Source: Campylobacterales bacterium | GTDB lineage: Bacteria; Campylobacterota; Campylobacteria; Campylobacterales; JALSKU01 | DNA: 9,829 nt | Assembly: GCA_027023175.1 (NCBI GenBank) | Contig: JALVWW010000194.1 | Location: forward strand, 1 to 9,829 | Direction of reading: 5' to 3' | Part shown: positions 1 to 6,627 of the stretch, in pieces | Position numbering within the stretch: the stretch's first letter is position 1 | Layout: every line of letters begins with the position of its first letter | Notes under the pieces: generated by a model | Databases searched by the model: none | The model's input: only the letters and a program-made list of their open reading frames with translations | Told to the model about the DNA's origin: nothing | Made by a program: the position numbers and the translations under genes

Positions 1-7
1 AAAAGAG

Positions 8-36
8 TTGACAAATGAAAAAAAATGAGATAAAAT
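8..36 (+). promoter_or_regulatory. sigma70-type promoter for tRNA-Gly (and probably the downstream operon)
   Basis: A perfect -35 box TTGACA (8-13) is followed after 17 bases by a -10 box TAAAAT (31-36). This would start transcription near 43, leaving a leader of about 8 nt before the mature tRNA at 51. It is the only clear consensus promoter I see on the + strand. The genes after it are packed without obvious terminators, so it may drive the whole row, though internal promoters are not excluded. Confidence 0.8.
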
Positions 37-50
37 TCCATCAAAATTTT

Positions 51-125
51 GCGGGAATAGCTCAGTGGTAGAGCACAACCTTGCCAAGGTTGGGGTCGCG
101 AGTTCGAACCTCGTTTCCCGCTCCA
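51..125 (+). tRNA. tRNA-Gly (anticodon GCC)
   Basis: The gene folds as a full cloverleaf. The acceptor arm GCGGGAA (51-57) pairs with TTCCCGC (115-121). The D arm is GCTC (60-63) with GAGC (71-74). The anticodon arm CAACC (76-80) pairs with GGTTG (88-92) around loop TTGCCAA, giving anticodon GCC at 83-85. The T arm is 98-102 with 110-114 around loop TTCGAAC. The discriminator is T122 and the CCA end is encoded at 123-125. It reads GGC and GGT glycine codons. The flgA frame is open through most of the gene and continues directly from its 3' end, so maturation of this tRNA would cut a joint transcript right at the flgA signal-peptide region. Confidence 0.97.
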
Positions 126-1024
126 TTGTTTTTATATTTCTTCTGTTTATTCCGCTTTTATCATATTCCAAACAACATATCATCATAAAACAGAGATATT
201 GTATTAAAAACAATCAATTGACATTAAAAGATATCTATCCGCAATCCAGAAAAAACAGAACTATTTTGGCTGTTTCCACCTCTTTGTCATCCTATAAAGT
301 ACCTTCTTTGGATTTGATATCAAATATAAAAAAATACCTCTCTTTGCCTGTAAAAGATAATTCAGGAGGCATAGTAACTCTTGATAAACAGTGCTATATA
401 AAGTATGAAAAAAATAAAATCAAACAAACCCTAAGAAGCATATTTAAAAAAAGATATAAAAGCATTAGGATAGTAAAACTTCAAATCACTCCTATAAACC
501 CCTTTCCAAATGATTTTGATGATTATACTTTTGATAGCATAAACATAAAAGAGTATAATTTAAGAAAAAAGAGTAGCAGTTTTATCGTTGTTTATAAAAA
601 TAGTAGAGGTAGAAAACTGAGGATATTTTTTAAATATAATATTTTGGCAAAAATATCTCTTTTTAAAGCTAAACATAATATCCGAAGCGGTAAAATCCTT
701 TTTCGAAATGATTTTGAAAAAAATGAAGTAAAATTTGATAAAATTCCGTCAAATTTTATTGAAGATTTAAAAAATAGAGTCTATATAGCAAAAAACTATA
801 TAAGACAAGGTAGTATTTTAACTAGATACTTGATAAAAAAAGCAACTCTTGTCAAAAAAAAAGATACTCTCCGCTCTATCATAAAAGATGGAAGTTTGCA
901 GGTAGAATTTTTTTCAAAAGCTTTGCAGGACGGAAATATGGGTGACATAATAAAAACTATAGGAAATAATGGTAAAATATATAAAGCTAAGATAGTAGGC
1001 AAAGGGTTGGTGGTAATTCAATGA
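65..1024 (+). CDS. flgA: flagellar P-ring assembly chaperone FlgA (start uncertain)
   Basis: FlgA is the periplasmic chaperone that helps FlgI form the flagellar P ring. The C-terminal part fits the family: an SAF-like segment at about residues 195-258, with NIRSGKILFRNDF and later YIRQGSILTRYLI, then the end domain at 260-319 with ALQDGNMGDIIK and VGKGLVVIQ. A hydrophobic stretch at residues 21-34 followed by SYS/KQ looks like a Sec signal peptide, as expected for export. The start is a problem. The only canonical in-frame start is GTG at 65, inside the tRNA D arm. The previous in-frame stop is at 26, and the first codon after the tRNA is ATT at 125. The tRNA-encoded first 20 residues may not be real. 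From residue 21 the protein is about 299 aa, longer than the roughly 220 aa I recall for C. jejuni FlgA. The stop overlaps the next small ORF as ATGA. The family call is firm, the start is not. Confidence 0.82.
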   Translation: MVEHNLAKVGVASSNLVSRSIVFIFLLFIPLLSYSKQHIIIKQRYCIKNNQLTLKDIYPQSRKNRTILAVSTSLSSYKVPSLDLISNIKKYLSLPVKDNSGGIVTLDKQCYIKYEKNKIKQTLRSIFKKRYKSIRIVKLQITPINPFPNDFDDYTFDSINIKEYNLRKKSSSFIVVYKNSRGRKLRIFFKYNILAKISLFKAKHNIRSGKILFRNDFEKNEVKFDKIPSNFIEDLKNRVYIAKNYIRQGSILTRYLIKKATLVKKKDTLRSIIKDGSLQVEFFSKALQDGNMGDIIKTIGNNGKIYKAKIVGKGLVVIQ

Positions 1025-1101
1025 AAAGTAAAAAAATAAAAATAAAAAATAAAAAGTTTAGATTTTTTTTATCTTTTGGCTCGCTCAGGATTTCTAGATG
1101 A
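1021..1101 (+). CDS. possible 26-aa basic small ORF bridging flgA and ubiX
   Basis: The ATG overlaps the flgA stop (ATGA at 1021-1024) and the TGA overlaps the ubiX start (ATGA at 1098-1101), so the ORF exactly fills the 73-nt gap. The peptide begins MKSKKIKIKNKK and ends GSLRISR, with 10 Lys/Arg among 26 residues. A weak GGTGG lies 7 nt before the ATG. I recognise no family. It could be a coupling leader that carries ribosomes from flgA to ubiX, or a chance ORF in A-rich DNA. The double ATGA overlap is the main argument for it. Confidence 0.3.
   Translation: MKSKKIKIKNKKFRFFLSFGSLRISR
1087..1090 (+). promoter_or_regulatory. ubiX ribosome binding site
   Basis: AGGA at 1087-1090 lies 7 nt before the ATG at 1098 and supports that start. 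The surrounding tail AGGATTTCTAGATGAAA closely resembles the tail before coaD, AGGAGATTTTTAGATGAAA. Confidence 0.65.
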
Positions 1102-1652
1102 AAAAGATTATTGTGGCCATTAGTGGTAGTAGCGGCGTAAATCTTGGAGTAAAATTTATAGAAAATTTACCTAAAAATATAAAAAGCTATCTTATAGTTT
1201 CAGATAATGCAAAAATTGTTTTTCAAGAAGAAGAAAATATAACTATCTGTAGTGATAGTGATATATCAGCCGGTATTGCATCCGGTTCTTTTGGATGTGA
1301 TGCTATGGTTGTTGTACCGACTAGTATGAATACATTAGCAAAAATAAGTTATGGAATTGCGGATAATCTTACTACAAGAGCCGCAAGTGTTATGATAAAA
1401 GAGAGAAAAACTCTTCTTTTGGCTCCAAGAGAGATGCCCTACTCTTCTATAGTACTGGAAAATATGTTAAAATTATCAAACTTGGGAGTTATTATAGCTC
1501 CTCCGGTTTTGGGATACTATAGTGATCCTAAAACTTTAGAGGAGATGGAGAGATTTTTGATAGGAAAATGGTTTGATTTGCTTAAAATTGAACACAATTT
1601 GTATAAGAGATGGAAGATAGATGAAACACTCATGTTTCAAAAACATAAATAA
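1098..1652 (+). CDS. ubiX: flavin prenyltransferase UbiX
   Basis: UbiX joins a dimethylallyl group to FMN to make the prenyl-FMN cofactor used by UbiD-type decarboxylases. The 184-aa length is normal. Visible signatures are an N-terminal Rossmann-like start with GSSG at residues 10-13, the central VVPTSMNTLAKISYGIADNL block and the PREMPYS segment, all typical of the UbiX/Pad1 flavoprotein family. The start is supported by AGGA 7 nt upstream. No ubiD partner is present in this window. Campylobacterota generally make menaquinone by the futalosine route, so the client decarboxylase is inferred to be encoded elsewhere. The gene sits between flgA and coaD with no functional link I can see, which suggests conserved operon position rather than a shared pathway. 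Confidence 0.93.
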   Translation: MKKIIVAISGSSGVNLGVKFIENLPKNIKSYLIVSDNAKIVFQEEENITICSDSDISAGIASGSFGCDAMVVVPTSMNTLAKISYGIADNLTTRAASVMIKERKTLLLAPREMPYSSIVLENMLKLSNLGVIIAPPVLGYYSDPKTLEEMERFLIGKWFDLLKIEHNLYKRWKIDETLMFQKHK

Positions 1653-1753
1653 CAATAAAAATCATGAGGGTTTCTCTTGCCGAAGGCAAAGCTTTAGTGA
1701 GAGGGTGCAGCGAAGCGAAACTCCGCAACAAAGTGAGGACAATTGTAAAGGAG

Positions 1754-1770
1754 CTTTGCTTCTTGCAAAG
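1754..1770 (+). promoter_or_regulatory. hairpin overlapping the coaD Shine-Dalgarno
   Basis: CTTTGC (1754-1759), loop TTCTT and GCAAAG (1765-1770) form a perfect 6-bp stem. Its 3' arm shares bases 1769-1770 with the AGGAG site at 1769-1773, 8 nt before the coaD ATG. The 5' arm can instead pair with the upstream GCAAAGCT at 1686-1693. No U-run follows, so it is not a standard terminator. A role in limiting coaD translation is inference. Confidence 0.4.
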
Positions 1771-1773
1771 GAG
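1769..1773 (+). promoter_or_regulatory. coaD ribosome binding site
   Basis: AGGAG lies 8 nt before the ATG at 1782 and fixes the coaD start. A second AAAGGAG at 1747-1753 is too far from this ATG to serve it. Confidence 0.8.
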
Positions 1774-1781
1774 ATTTTTAG

Positions 1782-2258
1782 ATGAAAGATAAAACAGCAA
1801 TATATCCCGGTACATTTGACCCGGTAACAAACGGGCATATAGATATCATAAAAAGAGCTAAAAAGATTTTTGACAAAGTTGTAGTGGCGGTTGCTCTGTC
1901 CAAAGATAAAAACCCCATGTTTTCCTTGCAGCAAAGAGTAGAATTTTTAAAAGAGAGTGTAAAAGATATCTGTGGTGTAGAGGTGGAGTCGTTTGATTCA
2001 CTTTTGGTAGATTTTGCGGAAGAAAAAGGTATAAAAACCATTATTAGAGGACTCAGGGCAGTCAGTGACTTTGAGTATGAGCTGCAAATGGGATATGCAA
2101 ACAATTTTTTAAATAGAGAAATAGATACCGTATATCTTATGCCGTCACTTAAAAATGCCTTCATAAGTTCGTCGGTTGTAAGAGCTATTTTAAAACATAA
2201 CGGTGACCCTTCAAGCCTGCTGCCCGATATTGTAAGAGAGAAGATAAAATGTATGTAG
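1782..2258 (+). CDS. coaD: phosphopantetheine adenylyltransferase CoaD
   Basis: CoaD transfers AMP from ATP to 4'-phosphopantetheine, giving dephospho-CoA, the second-last step of coenzyme A synthesis in the cytoplasm. The protein is 158 aa, the usual size. It shows the nucleotidyltransferase signature GTFDPVTNGHID at residues 10-21 (the T/HxGH-type ATP site, with H19), the RGLRAVSDFEYELQM block at 89-103 and ISSSVVR at 128-134. The start has a strong AGGAG site 8 nt upstream. The 3' end overlaps the tmk start by 10 nt, so the two are probably translated in a coupled way. It is preceded by the structured leader described separately. Confidence 0.96.
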   Translation: MKDKTAIYPGTFDPVTNGHIDIIKRAKKIFDKVVVAVALSKDKNPMFSLQQRVEFLKESVKDICGVEVESFDSLLVDFAEEKGIKTIIRGLRAVSDFEYELQMGYANNFLNREIDTVYLMPSLKNAFISSSVVRAILKHNGDPSSLLPDIVREKIKCM

Positions 2259-2824
2259 TTATAGAGGGTGTTGATACCAGTGGCAAATCAACTCAAGTCG
2301 AACTTTTAAAAGAGAGATTTCAAGATGCTGTTTTTACCAAAGAGCCTGGCGGAACAAAGCTTGGAAAGCAACTTAGAGAAATGTTGCTTGACGGATTGAC
2401 ACAAAGCTATGTGGCGGAGTTTTTTCTATTTTTAGCTGACAGGGCCGAACACTTCGAAGAAGTAATAAAGCCAAATTTAGAAAAACTTATTATAAGCGAC
2501 AGGGGTTTTGTTTCCGGTATTGCCTATGCTATGAGTAATCATATCAGTATAGATTTTAAAGAGATGATAAAATTAAACAAAATTGCTTTAAGCTCCCACT
2601 TTCCCGATATTGTTTTTTTACTCAAAGTTGATAAAGATACTATTATAAAAAGGCTTGGGGAAAAAAGCAAAGATACTATAGAAAAAAGAGGCATAGAGTA
2701 TCTTTTGGATGTGCAAAAAAATATGCAAAATGTTTTAAAAGAGTTGGATATAAAATTTGTAGAGATTGATGCATCAAAAGATATAGAAGAGATTCATGAG
2801 ATTTTAGCGGAGAATATAAAATGA
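2249..2824 (+). CDS. tmk: thymidylate kinase Tmk
   Basis: Tmk phosphorylates dTMP to dTDP with ATP, an essential step for DNA synthesis. The 191-aa protein has the P-loop GVDTSGKST at residues 7-15, TKEPGGT at 30-36, FLADRAEH at 61-68 and SDRGFVSGIAYA at 83-94. The last corresponds to the DRY/DRF-type thymidylate kinase motif, with Gly after DR instead of the more common aromatic residue. The LID region near residues 135-145 contains GEKSKDTIEKRG. The start lies inside the end of coaD and the stop overlaps the hisS start as ATGA. Confidence 0.95.
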   Translation: MYVVIEGVDTSGKSTQVELLKERFQDAVFTKEPGGTKLGKQLREMLLDGLTQSYVAEFFLFLADRAEHFEEVIKPNLEKLIISDRGFVSGIAYAMSNHISIDFKEMIKLNKIALSSHFPDIVFLLKVDKDTIIKRLGEKSKDTIEKRGIEYLLDVQKNMQNVLKELDIKFVEIDASKDIEEIHEILAENIK

Positions 2825-4050
2825 TAAAAGCTTTAAGAGGTATGAAAGATATATTGCCGGATGAAAATGAAAAATATATCTATTTTTTGGAAAATGCCAC
2901 AAAACTGGCTAAAAATTATGGTTTTGAATATATCGAAACACCTATACTTGAAGAGACAGCACTTTTTAAAAGAAGTGTCGGCGAAAGCAGTGATATAGTC
3001 GGAAAAGAGATGTATGAATTTGTTGACAAAGGCGGTAATAGTGTATGTCTTAGACCTGAGGGTACCGCCGGAGTAGTCAGGTCGTTTGTGGAACATAAAT
3101 TTGATAGAATTTTGGGAGTAAAGAGATACTTTTACTATGGTCCCATGTTTAGATATGAAAGACCGCAAAAAGGAAGATTGAGAGAATTTCATCAATTTGG
3201 CGTGGAGTGTTTTGGAGAAGATAATCCTTATGAAGATGTTAATATTATTTTACTCTTAAAAGATATACTTGATTTTTTCGGTATCAATTATACCCTTAAG
3301 ATAAACTCCCTAGGTTGTCAAAACTGCCTTCCACCTTTTAGAGAACTTTTGGTAAAACATTTATATGATATAGAGGATGGTCTTTGTGATGATTGCAAAA
3401 GAAGGATTAAAACCAACCCTATAAGAGTCTTTGACTGCAAAAATGAGAGTTGTCAAACTATCTTAAAAGATGCTCCAAGGCTCGGGTCTGCCCTATGTAA
3501 AGAGTGTGATGAGAGTTTTGAGTTTGTGAAAAAGAAACTTGATGAATTAGGTGTGGAGTATGAAGTTGATACTAATTTGGTAAGAGGACTTGATTATTAT
3601 ACAAAAACTGCCTTTGAGTTTGTTTCAGGTGACCTTGGTGCCCAAAATGCAGTAGCAGGAGGCGGAAGATATGACAGGCTTGTTGAATTTCTTGATGGCA
3701 AGTCAACTCCCGGTATCGGTTTTGCCATAGGAATAGAGAGAATTTTAGACCTTATAGAACTTCCCAAAAAAGAAATGAACGGATACTATTTTGGAGCAAT
3801 GGATGAAGATGCTGTTTCACTGATTTTTAGACTCGGTCATATTTGTAGAAAAAGAGCTAAGACTGAAATATCCTATCAAAAAAAGAGTTTGAAAGCTCAT
3901 CTTAAAGCGGCTGATAAAAAAGCGGCAAGGTACTGTGTGGTAGTTGGTGAAAATGAGCTAAAGTCAAACAGTGTATGGGTGAAAGATTTGGTAGAAAAAG
4001 AGGAAAAACTTATAAAGCTTGAAGATTTTGAAAAAGGTTCAGGACTCTAA
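2821..4050 (+). CDS. hisS: histidyl-tRNA synthetase HisS
   Basis: HisS is a class II aminoacyl-tRNA synthetase that charges tRNA-His in the cytoplasm. Its 409 aa fall in the normal bacterial range. The N-terminus ALRGMKDILPDE is typical. Class II motif 2 is around RYFYYGPMFRYERPQKGRLREFHQFG (102-127), the histidine-binding RGLDYYT is at 255-261, GGGRYDRL at 280-287, and motif 3 GIGFAIGIERIL at 298-309. The C-terminal 95 or so residues fit the anticodon-binding domain. The inserted domain at about 165-230 carries Cys pairs C166/C169, C189/C192 and C226/C229, plus C206 and C211. ATG overlaps the tmk stop; the stop is 1 nt before the likely speA start. Confidence 0.96.
   Translation: MIKALRGMKDILPDENEKYIYFLENATKLAKNYGFEYIETPILEETALFKRSVGESSDIVGKEMYEFVDKGGNSVCLRPEGTAGVVRSFVEHKFDRILGVKRYFYYGPMFRYERPQKGRLREFHQFGVECFGEDNPYEDVNIILLLKDILDFFGINYTLKINSLGCQNCLPPFRELLVKHLYDIEDGLCDDCKRRIKTNPIRVFDCKNESCQTILKDAPRLGSALCKECDESFEFVKKKLDELGVEYEVDTNLVRGLDYYTKTAFEFVSGDLGAQNAVAGGGRYDRLVEFLDGKSTPGIGFAIGIERILDLIELPKKEMNGYYFGAMDEDAVSLIFRLGHICRKRAKTEISYQKKSLKAHLKAADKKAARYCVVVGENELKSNSVWVKDLVEKEEKLIKLEDFEKGSGL
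4041..4044 (+). promoter_or_regulatory. speA ribosome binding site, deciding a GTG start
   Basis: AGGA at 4041-4044, inside the hisS 3' end, lies 7 nt before GTG at 4052. The longer in-frame candidate TTG at 4019 lacks comparable support, so GTG 4052 is preferred. Confidence 0.55.
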
Positions 4051-4051
4051 T

Positions 4052-5908
4052 GTGAACAGATACGGTATCGATATATGGGGAAAACGATATTTTGAAATTG
4101 ACAATGGAAAAGTCATTGTCAACCACAAGTCAAAGCCGGCAATCATAGATATCGTTAAAAAGGTAAGAGAAAAAGGTTTGAGCGGACCTCTTCTTATGAG
4201 ATTTCCACATCTTGTCCAAAAACAGATTTCATTTTTGTATGATACATTTTCAAAAGTTCAAAAAGAGTTTGACTACAAAGGCAGCTTTAATGCCGTCTTT
4301 CCTTTAAAAGTAAACCAATACCCGGGTTTTGTAAAAAACTTGGTTAAACTAGGCAAAAGATACAATTACGGTCTTGAAGCGGGCAGTAAACCCGAGCTTA
4401 TACTTGCAATGACATACAACAATATAGGTGCCCCAATAACTGTAAACGGATTTAAAGACAATGAAATGATAGTGCTTGGTTTTTTGGCAGCCAAAATGGG
4501 TCACAATATCACTCTTACCATTGAGGGTATCAATGAACTTGAGAGTATAGTGGAAAATGTTAAAAATTTTGACGGAATTGTGCCAAATATAGGGCTAAGA
4601 ATAAGACTACACAGCTCAGGTATAGGTATATGGGCCAAAAGCGGAGGAATCAACTCCAAATTCGGTCTGACATCTTCTGAGCTTATCAGCGCTATTGAGA
4701 TACTCAAAAAAAACAGTCTTTTATCCTCTTTTAAGATGATACATTTTCACATAGGTTCACAGATAGAGGATATCGCTCCGCTTAAAAAGGCTCTAAGAGA
4801 AGCAGGCAATATTTTTGCCGAGCTTAAAAAAATGGGTGCCAAGAATTTGACCTCCATTAACTTAGGGGGCGGACTTGCAGTGGAATATTCCCAAAATGAA
4901 GACAGCTACCATAAAAACTATTCACTTGAAGAGTATGCAAATGATGTTGTCTATCTTTTACAGGATATTGCGAAAAGAAAAAATGTTGATGAACCTGATA
5001 TTTTCATAGAATCAGGAAGATATATTGCAGCACCTCATGCAGTTCTTATTGCTCCTGTGTTGGAGCTTTTTTCTAAGGAATATACACAAAAACTCTTAAG
5101 ACTAAAAGAAAAAAACCCTCCTTTGGTCAGTGAACTTTATGACCTTTACAAAGATATGAACAAAAAAAATGCACTGGAATTTTTACATGACAGCCTGGAT
5201 CACATGGAGTCGCTTTTAACCCTTTTTGATCTTGGCTATATAGATCTTGAGGATAGATCAAATACCGAAATATTGGTTAATCTTATCATAGAAAAGGCTA
5301 TAAAACTTTTAAAAGATAAAAATCACAAAGAGCTTTTGTCTATTCAAGATAGAGTCCAGGAAAAGTATCTTTTGAATTTTTCTCTTTTTCAAAGTCTGCC
5401 TGACAACTGGGGACTAAAGCAAAATTTTCCGGTCATGCCTCTTAGTAAACTTGATGAGGCAAACAAAAGAAGTGCATCTTTGTGGGATATCACATGTGAC
5501 AGTGATGGTGAGATAAGCTTCGATATAAAAAACCCTCTTTTTTTGCATGATGTCAATCTCGAAGAGGAGGATTATTTTTTAGCTTTTTTTCTGGTTGGCG
5601 CCTATCAGGAGACTATGGGTATGAGACATAATCTTTTTGCACATCCAACTGAAGTAAGCATAGAGATCAGCGAAGACTCTTTTGATATAGACAATATTGT
5701 AGAATCCAATAATATTTTACAGATTTTAAATGAAATAGGATATAGCAAAAATGAAGTTATAAATATAATAAATGAGAAAATAGAAAATTCTCTAAAAGAG
5801 AAAAAAGAGATTGAAATGACAAAGGATATGGTAGAGATATTTTTAAAAGATAACGGATATTTGAAAACTGATATAATTCAACCTGACTTTTTTAAGGAAA
5901 ACAAATGA
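4052..5908 (+). CDS. speA: biosynthetic arginine decarboxylase SpeA
   Basis: SpeA is a PLP enzyme that decarboxylates arginine to agmatine, the entry to polyamine synthesis. The product is 618 aa from GTG 4052 (629 aa from TTG 4019), close to the roughly 615-aa Helicobacter pylori protein as I recall it. The alanine-racemase-like barrel begins with FNAVFPLKVNQ, whose Lys (residue 86 from GTG 4052) is the PLP lysine. YGLEAGSKPEL, VNGFKDNEMI, MIHFHIGSQI and NLGGGLAVEY follow. The late WDITCDSDG segment carries the conserved Cys of this decarboxylase fold. GTG is preferred because of AGGA 7 nt upstream and because homologues start shortly before a YGI.FWG-like segment. It begins 1 nt after hisS and its TGA overlaps the cysE ATG. 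Confidence 0.94.
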   Translation: MNRYGIDIWGKRYFEIDNGKVIVNHKSKPAIIDIVKKVREKGLSGPLLMRFPHLVQKQISFLYDTFSKVQKEFDYKGSFNAVFPLKVNQYPGFVKNLVKLGKRYNYGLEAGSKPELILAMTYNNIGAPITVNGFKDNEMIVLGFLAAKMGHNITLTIEGINELESIVENVKNFDGIVPNIGLRIRLHSSGIGIWAKSGGINSKFGLTSSELISAIEILKKNSLLSSFKMIHFHIGSQIEDIAPLKKALREAGNIFAELKKMGAKNLTSINLGGGLAVEYSQNEDSYHKNYSLEEYANDVVYLLQDIAKRKNVDEPDIFIESGRYIAAPHAVLIAPVLELFSKEYTQKLLRLKEKNPPLVSELYDLYKDMNKKNALEFLHDSLDHMESLLTLFDLGYIDLEDRSNTEILVNLIIEKAIKLLKDKNHKELLSIQDRVQEKYLLNFSLFQSLPDNWGLKQNFPVMPLSKLDEANKRSASLWDITCDSDGEISFDIKNPLFLHDVNLEEEDYFLAFFLVGAYQETMGMRHNLFAHPTEVSIEISEDSFDIDNIVESNNILQILNEIGYSKNEVINIINEKIENSLKEKKEIEMTKDMVEIFLKDNGYLKTDIIQPDFFKENK

Positions 5909-6624
5909 ACAGTGAACAATCTTTGTACAAACAGATAAAAGAAGATTTTATGATGCCGTATCACTGTGACCCTGCGATAAACTCAAAATTGGAGGTATTT
6001 TTTAATTATCCAGGCGTTTGGGCTTTGATAAATTATAGAATTGCAAACCGAATGTACAAAAAAGGATGGAAGTTGTTGGCAAGAGCTGTAATGGGGATAT
6101 CTCAAATATTTACCGGCATAGATATACATCCTGGTTGCAAGATAGGAAGAAGAGTTTTTATCGACCATGGTACAGGCGTGGTGATAGGAGAAACCGCAAG
6201 GATAGGTAATGATGTGCTTATTTATCAGCAGGTCACTTTGGGTGGAGTAAGTCTAGAGAGAGGTGTAAAAAGACACCCAACCCTTGAAGATGGCGTAGTA
6301 GTAGGAGGTGGAGCAAAAGTTTTGGGTAATATTACTATAGGAAAAAATTCCAAAATCGGGGCGAATTCGGTCGTTATCCATGATGTGCCGTCAGAGTCAA
6401 CTGCTATAGGAATTCCGGCAAAAGTGATACAAAAAGGAAGAGATAAGTCACAATATTCTCACAATAAGCTTCCTGATATAAACAAAGAGTTGTTTGAGTA
6501 TATTATAAAAAGACTTAATGTGCTTGAAGATGCCATGGCTGAGCATGATGAAAATATTGTTATCGAAAAAGATAAAGAGTTAGAAAAAATATATGAAGCA
6601 TTTATAAATGCTCTAAAAGGATAA
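5905..6624 (+). CDS. cysE: serine O-acetyltransferase CysE
   Basis: CysE makes O-acetylserine from serine and acetyl-CoA, the first step of cysteine synthesis. The 239-aa protein has a short helical N-terminus (about 1-65) and then a left-handed beta-helix of hexapeptide repeats. DIHPG at 73-77 and DHGTG at 87-91 supply the likely catalytic Asp73 and His88 (D143 and H158 in E. coli). GETARIGNDV and VTLGG follow, with GIPAKVI ending the helix at about 174. An unusual charged tail of about 60 residues, likely helical, ends in LKG rather than the C-terminal Ile that binds CysK in the classical cysteine synthase complex. ATG overlaps the speA stop, and aspC starts 3 nt downstream. Confidence 0.95.
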   Translation: MNSEQSLYKQIKEDFMMPYHCDPAINSKLEVFFNYPGVWALINYRIANRMYKKGWKLLARAVMGISQIFTGIDIHPGCKIGRRVFIDHGTGVVIGETARIGNDVLIYQQVTLGGVSLERGVKRHPTLEDGVVVGGGAKVLGNITIGKNSKIGANSVVIHDVPSESTAIGIPAKVIQKGRDKSQYSHNKLPDINKELFEYIIKRLNVLEDAMAEHDENIVIEKDKELEKIYEAFINALKG

Positions 6625-6627
6625 AAT

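Larger units (their letters stand above)
1653..1781 (+). other. structured, GC-richer intergenic leader before coaD
   Basis: This is the longest gap among the + strand genes (129 nt). By my count 1671-1770 has 47 G+C in 100 bases, visibly more than the neighbouring AT-rich genes. It contains a hairpin TTGCC-GAA-GGCAA (1677-1689), an 8-bp complementary pair GCAAAGCT (1686-1693) with AGCTTTGC (1752-1759), and a hairpin at 1754-1770 overlapping the coaD ribosome binding site. AAAGGAG occurs twice (1747-1753 and 1767-1773) and AGTGAG twice (1696-1701 and 1732-1737). Two forward frames stay open through it. It may be a 5' regulatory leader or a copy of a genome-wide interspersed repeat; I cannot tell which from one copy. 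Confidence 0.5.

Noticed and set aside
854..862. Run of nine A in flgA as a phase-variation tract
   Set aside because: It reads as Lys codons in a very A-rich gene, and similar runs are common here; no evidence of length change from one sequence.
1754..1770. CTTTGC/GCAAAG hairpin as a terminator
   Set aside because: No U-run follows; it overlaps the coaD RBS, so a translational role is more plausible.
1664..1792. 42-codon ORF from ATG 1664 running past the coaD start
   Set aside because: No Shine-Dalgarno, no recognised family, and it overlaps coaD out of frame; probably a by-product of the stop-poor, GC-richer segment.
1662..2164. Antisense frames across the ubiX-coaD gap and coaD
   Set aside because: They lie opposite a well-supported gene, have no family signature and look like shadows.
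4019..4051. TTG 4019 as the speA start
   Set aside because: It adds 11 residues read from the hisS 3' end with no clear RBS, while GTG 4052 has AGGA at 7 nt.
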